Position numbers and translations under genes: made by a program. A DNA stretch of 64,000 nucleotides from Aurantiochytrium sp. KH105 (lineage: Eukaryota; Sar; Bigyra; Thraustochytrida; Thraustochytriidae): contig BGKB01000096.1 in assembly GCA_003116975.1 (NCBI GenBank), positions 186,001 to 250,000 on the forward strand. Reading direction: 5' to 3'. Of this stretch, positions 45,513-54,430 are shown one piece after another (the first letter of the stretch is position 1; every line of letters begins with the position of its first letter). The notes beneath the pieces were generated by a model that was given only the letters and a program-made list of their open reading frames with translations, made no database searches and was not told the DNA's origin.

Positions 45513-48500
45513 ATGGATAACCGCGATGAACCGATTCCGGTGGCAAAACTCAAGGCGGCCAAGTCGAGCGCTGAAGATCTCGCGCATAGCCTGATCCCGG
45601 AGACGCTCGACAAGTGCACGGCACCGGAACCTGACGTGGAGGATGGACTCACGCAAGACGAAAAGTTCTTGGCCATTAGCCGTCTCGAAGTGTCCGGCCG
45701 CACGCGATCGTCCAAGGAAGCACAAACCCGGGAAATTTATCGTTTCGAGGGCGAAAACGCGGCGGCATCGGGCGAGGCAGAAGGCGCAACGGGGGCGTCG
45801 AGCAACGGGCCAAAGTCCAAGTCACCCGTGCTGACCTTGCGGTACGGCTGGGTGTGCCAGTGCGGCTTTTACCCCGAGGATCTGAGCAAAAAGAACCAGG
45901 ACAACCTCTTGGTGGCACCAGACTTGGGACCCAAGTACCCTGATTTGAGTCTTTTCGGCGTCTTTGACGGTCATGGGCGCTACGGCACAGAATGCAGCAC
46001 ATATGCCGTCGACAAATTCAGCAAATGCATGCTGCATCACAAGCAGCTACGCTCGGCTCCCGAAACCGCTTTTGAAGACTCGTTGATCAAGGTGAACAAG
46101 GAGATGCACAAGCAAAAGCGCAAGCGCAAAGGCCCCACCTTTTTTGATGACACGCTCGCAGGGACAACATGCATCTCTGCCCTCTTTGTAGAGGATGATG
46201 TGATTGTGGCCAATGTGGGTGACTCTCGGGCGATCCTTGCGTCTGACATGGGTGGGGGACGCATCATGGCGCAGCCGCTCAGCGCCGATCAGACGCCGTA
46301 CCGCGCGGACGAGCGCGATCGATGCAGACAGGCCGGCGCGGTCGTCATGACCATGGACCAGCTCGAGGGCTACAAGCCCTATGATCCGAGTGTCGAGGAA
46401 TGGGGCGACGAGGAGGACGACGGCGGCGATCCACCCCGCCTGTGGCTTCCCAACAAGGGGTGCCCCGGCGTTGCTTTTACGCGGAGTCTTGGCGACGAGA
46501 TGGCCGAGTCGATTGGGTGCTGCCCAAACCCGGAAGTCCTTCGCCGGAAATTGACGCCGCACGACCGCTTTATTGTCATCGCCAGTGACGGCGTCTTTGA
46601 GTTCCTTTCGTCGCAGACCGTGGTGGACATGGTTGCTAAGTTCGACGACCCCTATGAGGCAGCGCGCGCTCTTGTGACTGAGTCGTACAAGTTGTGGCTG
46701 CACTACGAAGTGCGCACCGATGACATTACGGCCATTGTCATTTTCACGGAGCACCACGAGGCTGCCAAGGTGGGCTTGAATAACTTAACCCCCGGACGCA
46801 GCCCAGAAATGGGCATGACCTTGTCGGCTACGGGCTCCTTTCGCAGCTACGACGCCCTCCTGGCAATGGAGAAGCAGAATCGTCCTGTGCGGCGCGAAAT
46901 GTCGCGCACGAAGCGCGCGCTCATCGAGGCATCGACCGTCTTTGAAGAAGAGGAGGAAGACGATGATGACGCCGAGTCTGAGCGGCCGCCCAAGTCTGCC
47001 GAGGAGATTGAGGAGATCAAAATGGCAATTTCGACCAACTTTTTGTTCCAGCACCTCAACCCGATGCAGCTCGATGAGGTTCTGGCAGCCTTTGAGTCAA
47101 AGCCCGTCAAGGCGGGGGAGACGATCATTTCGCAAGGCGAGCACGGTGACAACTTTTACGTGGTTGGATCCGGCGAATACGACTGTTTTCTCAAGCAAGA
47201 AGGTTCCGAGGAACAGCGCAAGGTGCACACATATGTCTCGCGCGCCGGCAGTGTGGGTAACCCTTCCTTTGGTGAGCTCGCACTCATGTATTCCAAGCCT
47301 CGTGCGGCCTCGGTGGTGGCCAAGACAGACGGCCAGCTCTGGGCTCTGGGTCGCAAGACGTTCCGGCGTGTCCTGATCAAGCGCCCGAACAAGGAACTGA
47401 TTCGCGTCCTTCGCACGGTCAAGATTTTGGAGACCTTGGGCAAGGGCCAGCTCCAGCGTCTTGCGGATCAAGTGTCGGAAGTCTCGTACAACGATGGCGA
47501 GACCATCATCAAGCAGGGCGACATGGGCGACACAATGTACATTGTCAAGGAAGGCGGGGTGCGATGTCTGATCTCCGAAGAGACAGATCCGGCCAAGATT
47601 GATCCGTCCAAGGGCAAGGAGGTGATGCGGCTCGAGGCAGGTAGCTACTTTGGCGAACGCTCATTGCTCAATGCCGAGCCCCGTGCCGCGAGTGTGCTCT
47701 CGGTGGGCAAGACCATTTGCTTTTACATTAGCAAAAATTCGTTCGAGCAGGTGCTCGGTCCCCTGGGGGACATCATTGCGCGCCATGCGCGAAAGCGCGA
47801 GCTCGAGAGTCTGGCAGCGGCGGATATGCCCATTCGCTGTGCCGCGGCCGGCGTCCCCTTTGACGTTCCGCTCGAGGGCGTCACGCCCAAAGCCGTGATT
47901 CACACTTCGGACACAATTCGCTACCGCGTCGTCAACGTCCGCGGCGCGGAGTCCCCGTGCACGCTGAAATCCTTTGATCGCAAGGCCGTGATGGCTGCGA
48001 AAACGGAGAACATGCCACTTCGCGACCGCGCGCTCCTACCCATTGCTGCTGTCGAGGAGCTGCCCTCGCTCATTGCTGATACTTCGCGTCGGAGCCACGA
48101 TGGTGCGTCGCAAGGTATTTCGCGTGGCCTCAGCAACCTTGGCCGCTCCGGCGCGGGTGGAAGCGCCTCGGTCAATGTGTACGAGCCGATTTTCCCCATT
48201 CTCAAGACATTTGTAGGCCACGATGGCCTGCACGTGGCTCTTGCGGGCGTTGCTTGCGGTACGCTGCACGACTTCATGGCGGAGCCCCTTGAGGAGGATG
48301 TGGTTCGTTTTGTGGCTGCTAATATTGTCGTCATTTTGGATCGTCTGCACGAGCGCAATATTCTCGCTCGTTCGATCAATCCGCAAACGCTCATGCTCAA
48401 CTCGCAAGGCTACGTTTCTCTGGCAGATCTTGGTTGCGGAAAGTACATGGAAGATACGAGTATTCGCACCTTTACCATGTGCGGAGATCCAGGCTATGTT

Positions 48501-48935
48501 GCTCCTGAGCAGGTGCTCAACGCGGGCCACGGCCTGGAGGTTGACTTTTGGGCCCTGGGCATTCTCACCTATGAAATGCTCACATCAAAGTTGCCCTTTA
48601 ACGAGACGGACCTCTTTTCGCAGATCACGAACTTTGACCCGAACTCGCTCGACTTGCCCAAAGAGCTCTCCAAGGAGGCTCGTGACTTTCTTCACGATCT
48701 TCTTCAGCCCTCGCCGGATCGCCGCCTTTCGAACCTCGAGGACACGCGTCAGCACCCGTTTCTGGCCAAGGTTGATTTCGACGCCATTTGCACTGGAACC
48801 TTTCCCTCGCCGCTTCACGAGGCTGCGCAGAACGCCCTGCAGGAAATTTTGACCACGCCTACTCCGCGTGAGGAGGCCATTGACTCGGGAACTCTTGAGA
48901 AGATCCCCATCTCTGCATGGTTCAAGAACTTTTGA
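45513..48935 (+). CDS. PP2C phosphatase / two cNMP-binding domains / kinase-like fusion protein
   Basis: This single exon encodes 1140 residues. A PP2C phosphatase spans about 110-413: VFDGHGRYG, NVGDSRAIL, TRSLGDEMAESIG and ASDGVFEFLS, so the metal-binding Asp residues are present. An acidic linker (about 475-500) follows. Two cyclic-nucleotide-binding domains have phosphate cassettes FGELALMYSKPRAAS (about 586) and FGERSLLNAEPRAAS (about 713), of PKA/PKG type. A C-terminal kinase-like domain (about 790-1110) has LKSFDRKAV, DLGCGKY in place of DFG, and GYVAPEQV. HRDLKPEN is replaced by ARSINPQT, losing the catalytic Asp. The same domain order occurs in plant proteins such as Arabidopsis At2g20050 and the rice PKG. 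A cyclic-nucleotide-gated phosphatase with a scaffold kinase domain is inferred. Confidence 0.9.
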   Translation: MDNRDEPIPVAKLKAAKSSAEDLAHSLIPETLDKCTAPEPDVEDGLTQDEKFLAISRLEVSGRTRSSKEAQTREIYRFEGENAAASGEAEGATGASSNGPKSKSPVLTLRYGWVCQCGFYPEDLSKKNQDNLLVAPDLGPKYPDLSLFGVFDGHGRYGTECSTYAVDKFSKCMLHHKQLRSAPETAFEDSLIKVNKEMHKQKRKRKGPTFFDDTLAGTTCISALFVEDDVIVANVGDSRAILASDMGGGRIMAQPLSADQTPYRADERDRCRQAGAVVMTMDQLEGYKPYDPSVEEWGDEEDDGGDPPRLWLPNKGCPGVAFTRSLGDEMAESIGCCPNPEVLRRKLTPHDRFIVIASDGVFEFLSSQTVVDMVAKFDDPYEAARALVTESYKLWLHYEVRTDDITAIVIFTEHHEAAKVGLNNLTPGRSPEMGMTLSATGSFRSYDALLAMEKQNRPVRREMSRTKRALIEASTVFEEEEEDDDDAESERPPKSAEEIEEIKMAISTNFLFQHLNPMQLDEVLAAFESKPVKAGETIISQGEHGDNFYVVGSGEYDCFLKQEGSEEQRKVHTYVSRAGSVGNPSFGELALMYSKPRAASVVAKTDGQLWALGRKTFRRVLIKRPNKELIRVLRTVKILETLGKGQLQRLADQVSEVSYNDGETIIKQGDMGDTMYIVKEGGVRCLISEETDPAKIDPSKGKEVMRLEAGSYFGERSLLNAEPRAASVLSVGKTICFYISKNSFEQVLGPLGDIIARHARKRELESLAAADMPIRCAAAGVPFDVPLEGVTPKAVIHTSDTIRYRVVNVRGAESPCTLKSFDRKAVMAAKTENMPLRDRALLPIAAVEELPSLIADTSRRSHDGASQGISRGLSNLGRSGAGGSASVNVYEPIFPILKTFVGHDGLHVALAGVACGTLHDFMAEPLEEDVVRFVAANIVVILDRLHERNILARSINPQTLMLNSQGYVSLADLGCGKYMEDTSIRTFTMCGDPGYVAPEQVLNAGHGLEVDFWALGILTYEMLTSKLPFNETDLFSQITNFDPNSLDLPKELSKEARDFLHDLLQPSPDRRLSNLEDTRQHPFLAKVDFDAICTGTFPSPLHEAAQNALQEILTTPTPREEAIDSGTLEKIPISAWFKNF

Positions 48936-50377
48936 GAGAGAAAAAGGAAAAGAAAAAGAAGAGCAGAAACAAAGCACCGAGCATTGTGAAGGCATGTGTC
49001 GTATCACATGATCGCCATGCCGCCCTTCGTCAGCATTATCAGTCAGCATGCGTCATCATCGTCAACGTCATGGCATGAATGTGTAATCTTTCTTGTGGTT
49101 GTCGCCAAATAAGTATCATCATCAAGATCATTATCTTTTAAAACCTCGATTGCTTTGGTGCAAACCTGCACAGCTTGGTTTCGTGGTTGCCATTGCACGC
49201 AAGTCACCTATGCTGTATACGATATGGACTGAGCTGAGTGACGATTTGCAGAGAAACCTTACTGTTAGTGTGGCCGCATTTATCTCCAGCACCAGCTATC
49301 TGGCTGTAGACAATCCTAGGTGGTTGCATTTACTTGCAGCACCGACCACGTGTAGAGAAGCCTTGTTATTGATTTCACTTGCATCTGTAGGGACGGACAC
49401 CGTGGTGGCTGCTTTCTGGTTGCTGTTTTCTTGCAGCACCTTTGCAATCGCTTTGACCTTGGCGGTTGCTTTGACCTTTGCGGTTGCTTTGACCTTTGCG
49501 GTTGCTTTGACCTTTGCAATCGCTTTGACCTTGGCGGTTGCTTTGACCTTTGCGGTTGCTTTGGCCTTTGCGGTTGCTTTGACCTTTGTGGTTACTTTGA
49601 CCTTTGCAATCGCTTTGACCTTGGCGGTTGCTTTGACCTTTGTGGTTACTTTGACCTTTGCAATCGCTTTGACCTTGGCGGTTGCTTTGACCTTTGCAAT
49701 TGCTTTGACCTTTGCGGTTGCTTTGGCCTTTGCGGTTGCTTTGACATGCAGCACCTTTGCGGCTGATCGACCGGACACCACACACCCGGGGGACTGGCTC
49801 GTGCCATTGTTCTCCGGGTGCTACGAGTCGCCACCACCGTGCCGGAGAGAACGCGCTCCCTCCTTCCTGTCCGCGCGTGCCGAAAGTGTCCGGAACCCGC
49901 GGCGGTAGTTTTTCCGTTTCCCCGCGTTCGCTTTGTTACGTAGGGGCTGTGACGAGAACGCACCGGGGAAACCGGGGGAAACTTTTGAATTTTAAACGTT
50001 TGAACGGGGAATGCAGGGAAACGAGCCGCGAGTGCGCTCTCGCTCGCCGCTCTCGCCGCGAGAGCAGACCAGAATCGCGGGAGCGGAGAAAGGCGACGAT
50101 ACGACATCCCAGCCAGCCGCGCGCTGCTTTGCGGAGAGACACGCAGCGGCGCCGCGCTAGCTCGCAGACTCGCAGACGCTCGCGGGCACGCAGACGCTCG
50201 CTCGCGCGTCGAGACGCTCGCTCGCTCGCTCGCCCGCCAGCCCGCCCGCCCACCAGCCACGGCGCGAGGAGGAGAGACTGGGGCCGAAGCGAGATTGGGA
50301 ACCGCAGGAAAGGATTGAGAGCGCTCGTGAAAGGACTTGCGAACTTTCTGAAGAAAGTTCGGGTCCCGCGGAGAAGA
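48936..50377. other. Intergenic region with minisatellite
   Basis: It begins with A/G-rich 3' sequence of the fusion gene. An 18-bp minisatellite lies at 49441-49745. From about 49900 the sequence is GC-rich, with (GCTCG)-type runs near 50190-50235, and leads to the next start codon. Frames across the minisatellite stay open in several phases on both strands simply because the unit is 18 bases long. I call no gene. Confidence 0.6.
49441..49745. repeat. 18-bp minisatellite, about 17 copies
   Basis: The unit is gctttgacctttgcggtt with variants ttgcaatc, ttggcggtt and ttgtggtta. Variants recur in order: a block of about five units, containing the caatc and ggcgg forms next to each other, is repeated near 49503, 49604 and 49660. 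This implies higher-order duplication. A related gcagcacctttg-type end sits on both sides (near 49434 and 49749). Confidence 0.93.
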
Positions 50378-52054
50378 ATGACGACGGCGCGGAGCATGGC
50401 GCGAGTGGAGATTGTGGCGCAGCCGGAGGCGGTCTTTTGCAACGCGGAAGGCCCCATCGCAACGTACCTGCTCCGAGTGGCGTTTGTACTTCGGTGCCGG
50501 AGCCTGGAAGCGCTCGAGTCGCTGGGGAAGGTGAAACTGAAGTTTGGTCTGTGCGCCGAAGGTTCGCGCGAAACATTCGATAAGTTCCTGGACCTGCGCC
50601 CCGAAAAGTCGACGATGGAGCTGTCCAAGGAAAATATGAGCGGACAAGTATTTTTTCGCGTGCAAGGCATTTGCTCCAAGCACCTGAAGCAGGCCAGGTT
50701 CAAGCTTGTTATTCGCTCGCGATGCTCACACGTGGCGGGAACCACGTCTGCGTATTTCCTCGTACTGACAAAACGCAGGCTTTTGCGCAAGGTGCATCGC
50801 GATATTGAGCGCGTACGACGCAGAGAGGTTCATCGTGTCATAGATGGCTTTTTGCAGGTGTTCACGCCCAAACTCTTGTCATCGGCTTGCCTCGGAGCGT
50901 ACATGACTCCATTTCTGAAAGTCTGTGGCATTTCTGAGAACGAGGCGCCCGATCATGGGTATCCCATGCTGGACCAGCAACCGCAGTTCCTTGGTCCGCT
51001 CGAAGAACCTCGTTGGTTCAGGCGTGCTGGGGCTGAGACGATGGTCAAGTTGGAGAGCACGCCGCTGGCACCAGTTAAGCAAGCGAATCAAACGTGCGCC
51101 AGGCTGGGCGCTCACAACGCTCGCAAGCGAAGCGCCCCGCTCTCGTCTTGCGTTTCTCGTAAGCAACGCAAGACATCAAAAGGACCAATGACGAAGCTGA
51201 CCGACGTGAAACGCGAAGCTTCGAGCGAGAAGGATGCGGCGCGTAATGCACCGACGGACTCGCCGCGTTCCAAGTATATTATTCGCAATCACTGTGTGAC
51301 GCCCTCTCCGCCCCCCGCGTCTCCGTCCTCGTCATCCTCATTGGCAGCGGCCGCGAGCGTGCGAGGCGCTACCGCTTCATCCTCGTCGTGCTCGACATTT
51401 GTCTCTGCCAAGCAGCTCTTTGTCTCGAATCCGACGCAGCCGCCGTCGCAGCTCTTTGGCTTTGACGACACTTTCGGGATGCACGATGATATCCCAGGAG
51501 ACGCCTTTGTGCTGATGGATGCTCCCTGCACAGAGAATGACAAAGACTACGACACGGACTCGCAGGCTTCGTGCGTGCCCGAAAACGAGATCACAAGCGG
51601 CAATGCAGACGCCGACTTTTTCCACGTAAGTGCCCTGGCAGACAAGCACTGGCAAGAAGACGCGAGCCTTGGCAAAGATGAAGGTCGCAACAGTACCATT
51701 TTGAAACGACTCAATTCGCTTGCTAGCGAGGGTCGCTCTCCGCCCTTGGAACTAAATGCTGCAGCTTGGAGCAAGAATATGTCTATATCTGATGAAGCGA
51801 CGAGAACGACAAAGAAGGTCGAGACCGCTGGCCAATGCGGCAGGAAAATCGAAGAACTCAAGCGAGCGGACTCTCTCGCGAGCTACTTTGACTTGAGCTC
51901 GTGGCGGCGTGCTTCTTTTTCGAGCCATCGGAGTCTTACGGCACTGCCCGAGTCTGGCATGGATAACTTTGAACCTCTGCGTCTGGACCAAGTTTGGAGT
52001 ACGTCAGAGCGCGGGTCACATGAGGGCAATGACCTTGCGGACTTTATCATTTGA
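50378..52054 (+). CDS. Unrecognised protein with a beta-rich N-terminal domain
   Basis: This single exon encodes 558 residues from the ATG at 50378 (MTTARSMARVEIVAQPE); an upstream open frame exists but is repeat-derived. Residues 5-135 alternate hydrophobic and charged positions as in a beta-sandwich: IATYLLRVAFVLRCRSLE, VKLKFGLCAEGS, VFFRVQGICSKHLKQARFKL. The S-K-H-x5-F-x-L pattern vaguely resembles Rel/IPT-type DNA-binding or arrestin-like sandwiches, but I cannot assign a family. A basic helix (residues 135-165) follows. The rest is Ser/Pro-rich and probably disordered, with KRSAPLSS and KQRKTSK nuclear-localisation-like clusters and acidic-hydrophobic patches (LFGFDDTFGMHDD, DLSSWRRASF) like activation segments. 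A nuclear regulator is a guess. The next gene encodes a putative transcription factor. Confidence 0.7.
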   Translation: MTTARSMARVEIVAQPEAVFCNAEGPIATYLLRVAFVLRCRSLEALESLGKVKLKFGLCAEGSRETFDKFLDLRPEKSTMELSKENMSGQVFFRVQGICSKHLKQARFKLVIRSRCSHVAGTTSAYFLVLTKRRLLRKVHRDIERVRRREVHRVIDGFLQVFTPKLLSSACLGAYMTPFLKVCGISENEAPDHGYPMLDQQPQFLGPLEEPRWFRRAGAETMVKLESTPLAPVKQANQTCARLGAHNARKRSAPLSSCVSRKQRKTSKGPMTKLTDVKREASSEKDAARNAPTDSPRSKYIIRNHCVTPSPPPASPSSSSSLAAAASVRGATASSSSCSTFVSAKQLFVSNPTQPPSQLFGFDDTFGMHDDIPGDAFVLMDAPCTENDKDYDTDSQASCVPENEITSGNADADFFHVSALADKHWQEDASLGKDEGRNSTILKRLNSLASEGRSPPLELNAAAWSKNMSISDEATRTTKKVETAGQCGRKIEELKRADSLASYFDLSSWRRASFSSHRSLTALPESGMDNFEPLRLDQVWSTSERGSHEGNDLADFII

Positions 52055-52458
52055 ACAAAAGATTCAAGAGACAAGGGCCAGAGAGAAAAGAAGAAAAGAA
52101 GCCTCTCTCGCATCGTTGAAGATCGAACAGAAGAATAATAATTTCAACCTCTTCATGATTCTCTCCTTTGCCATTGATTACGAATGATCATTGTAATTCA
52201 AAACCTCCGTCTTGCCCACAACTACACTCCACAAGAGTCTATCTTCTGAGCTTTGCAAAGCAAAGCAACGCAACGCAAAGGCAAAAGGAACAACAAAATG
52301 AAAGAGCAAAGTCTCTGATAGATTGATCACCCGGTGAAAGGCTAAGATGAACATGAGGGAGCGGGGCAGTGGCAGGTCGAGCACGCAAGCGTACAGCAGA
52401 CTCAGCAAACAACACATAGACAAATACAAGCGCCGCAGATAAAGATTGCCCCCAACGC
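52055..52458. other. 3' intergenic region, convergent pair
   Basis: No gene is seen. A (GCAAC/GCAAAG)-type short simple stretch (about 52255-52285) lies in ordinary mixed sequence. Confidence 0.6.
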
Positions 52459-53520
52459 TTAAAAGGAGACAGGCGGCGGAAGATCGTCAGCGGTTGTGGG
52501 CATGGGCGGCGCGAGCAAGGGCGGAGGCAAGGCGTCGTCGTTGATTTGCGCCAGCTCCTCGACCTCGTCAAAGGCCATCATTTCGTCCTTGATGGCCGTA
52601 GGGTGGTCCCAGTCCATGGGCGACATGACGTCCGGAATGTGCGAGGGGAATTCGCTCTGTGTTTGCGGATTGCTCGCCGCAGACCGATCGGCGCGCGCCT
52701 GCGCGGCAGATTCGAGCATCTCTGCGGAGGCCTCGCCGCCTTCTTCCTCGATAGCCTTGATAACAGCCATGAGAATGGTGGCCTTATCGCGGTTCTCCTT
52801 GGGGAGGCCAACGAGGTCGGCGAGTTCCTCATAGTAATCGTTTTCTTTGCTGCGACGCGCCTTTTCGCGAACAGACTTGCGTTGACGCCGGAGAATCAAA
52901 CGTTGTTTGCGGCGCGCCTCGCGCTCCTCAGGCGTGAGCTTGGTGCGGCGTGACCGCGGTTTCTTGGGAACGCGCTGCTGCAGAATGGCCTCATCTCCGA
53001 GCGGAACCGGCGGAGCATCATTCTTGGGCATGTCGCTGGCCTGCGACGACGATGCCAGCTGAGCAGCGTGCTTTGTAGGAGGCTGCGGCACTGACATTGG
53101 CATGGAGACGGCAGGGGTGGTGTTGTTGCCGTGATAGTCGAAGGAAGTGGGCGGAAGAGGAGGACGAAATGGGGCTGGAGCCGCAGAGGATGTTTGGCCG
53201 CTGCCGAGGTCGCTGCCGAACGGAGCGGAGCGCGGCAGTGCGTAGTACGTGCCAAAGAGCTCCCCCGCGGGCGGCGGCGCAGGTGCCGGTTCGGGATGAA
53301 CGTTGGCTGGACCAGCACCAGCGCCCGCGGTGTCCAGGGAAAGAATATCGAGCACCGTCTCGAGGCCGTCGGGCTTGGACGCCGACGTTGTAAAGGGGGG
53401 AGAATAATCGTTTACGCCAGAGTCGAACGCGGGAAAGAGGTCGCTCGACGGCACCATGGGGCCGCGCGACTCCTCCTGGGCCGCGAGTTTATCGAAAACA
53501 TCGTCGCCCAAGAAGGCCAT
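52459..53520 (-). CDS. bHLH-like transcription factor
   Basis: This single exon encodes 353 residues. Residues 1-190 are Pro/Ala/Ser-rich and low in order. A basic segment at about 190-230 (KPRSRRTKLTPEEREARRKQ, then RRQRKSVREKARR) runs into a helix-loop-helix: SKENDYYEELADLVGLP, loop KENRDKAT, ILMAVIKAIEEE. The K-A-T-I-L start of helix 2 and the E/R pattern at the end of the basic region match bHLH proteins. A bZIP is less likely because no leucine heptads follow. The C-terminal 90 residues are acidic (MDWDHP, MAFDEVEELAQINDD) and may activate transcription. Target sites cannot be predicted, but E-box-type sites would be usual for the family. Confidence 0.75.
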   Translation of the reverse strand: MAFLGDDVFDKLAAQEESRGPMVPSSDLFPAFDSGVNDYSPPFTTSASKPDGLETVLDILSLDTAGAGAGPANVHPEPAPAPPPAGELFGTYYALPRSAPFGSDLGSGQTSSAAPAPFRPPLPPTSFDYHGNNTTPAVSMPMSVPQPPTKHAAQLASSSQASDMPKNDAPPVPLGDEAILQQRVPKKPRSRRTKLTPEEREARRKQRLILRRQRKSVREKARRSKENDYYEELADLVGLPKENRDKATILMAVIKAIEEEGGEASAEMLESAAQARADRSAASNPQTQSEFPSHIPDVMSPMDWDHPTAIKDEMMAFDEVEELAQINDDALPPPLLAPPMPTTADDLPPPVSF

Positions 53521-54430
53521 CTTGCACGCTCGCGTCTGCGCGGTCGATCTGTGCGCGCGCCACCGCGCGAGTCTGTGGGGGCGGGGGGGGGAGCGCGAGG
53601 TGGACCAAGGGATGCGAGAGGAGGGAAGGAGGCGAGGTAGGTGGTCTGCCGGCGCGCAGCGCCCAGGGCTCGCGGTCTCTGCGTTCGCGATGCGTCTCCG
53701 CGTGTACGTCGACGCAGTTAGGAGATCAATTGGGCGGCGCGTGCCGCTTTTTCGCTCTTTCGTAATTTACTTGTTTACGATTATTTCCTCGGTTAGTCTG
53801 TTTCAGTATCCGAGAATTGACGACAAACGCGGGTCGCCCCGACAACCTGGTCGAGGGCGAGCAGAAAGGATGGGACAGCAGCACGTAAGACGACCGCTCA
53901 GCTGTGTTGTCAAGTTCACGAGGTCCAGCATTGGCTTTTCAGAAGTTGATTACCATGGACAATCGTTCGTTGCGCGTAGTTGGTGAGTATACACACGAGC
54001 AATCCAGCTCGTCTCCGAGTCCTCAGCGTCTGTCTGTCTCCGTTTCTGTGGACGGTCAACCAGAGCACGCCCCTGCACGGAGACGAGACGACGCGTCCTT
54101 GGTCGGAATCCATTTTTGCTTTTTCCCCCTCCACCCGACCTTGCTCGCCATGCTCGCGCCGTCCTGCGCCGAAGAGACTCTTTCTCCCGCTTTCGGCGGC
54201 TTTCCGGGTCAAAAAGTCACGTCGGTCAAGGGGGAAGGGGAAGGGAGAAATCGTGACACAAGTCCATTTGGACAGAGTCTGAAAGTACTAGCGCGCGAGC
54301 ACCGAGTGCAAAACCAGAACGGGCGGCGCGAGCGAGGAGCTGAAAGGGGCGCGAGGAGCCGGGCGCGCGAGGACACGCTTCGTTGCCGCGTGCGCGCGTG
54401 CGAGAGAGAGAGAAGGAGAAGGAGATAGAG
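53521..54430. other. Divergent intergenic region, bHLH / PhyH-like pair
   Basis: No gene is called. A strong start context (taccATGGaca at 53955) opens a ten-codon frame that meets a GTGAGT donor at 53982. It could be a short upstream exon of the next gene, but I cannot show a matching acceptor. A (GA)n run precedes the next start codon at 54431. Confidence 0.55.

Noticed and set aside
49093-49908. 271-codon frame (and several antisense frames) across the minisatellite
   Set aside because: An 18-base unit keeps several frames open on both strands; the flanks carry no recognisable protein.
53955-53985. Possible tiny upstream exon with a strong ATG context and GTGAGT donor
   Set aside because: No in-frame acceptor joining it to the PhyH-like gene could be shown; recorded only as a possibility in the interval entry.
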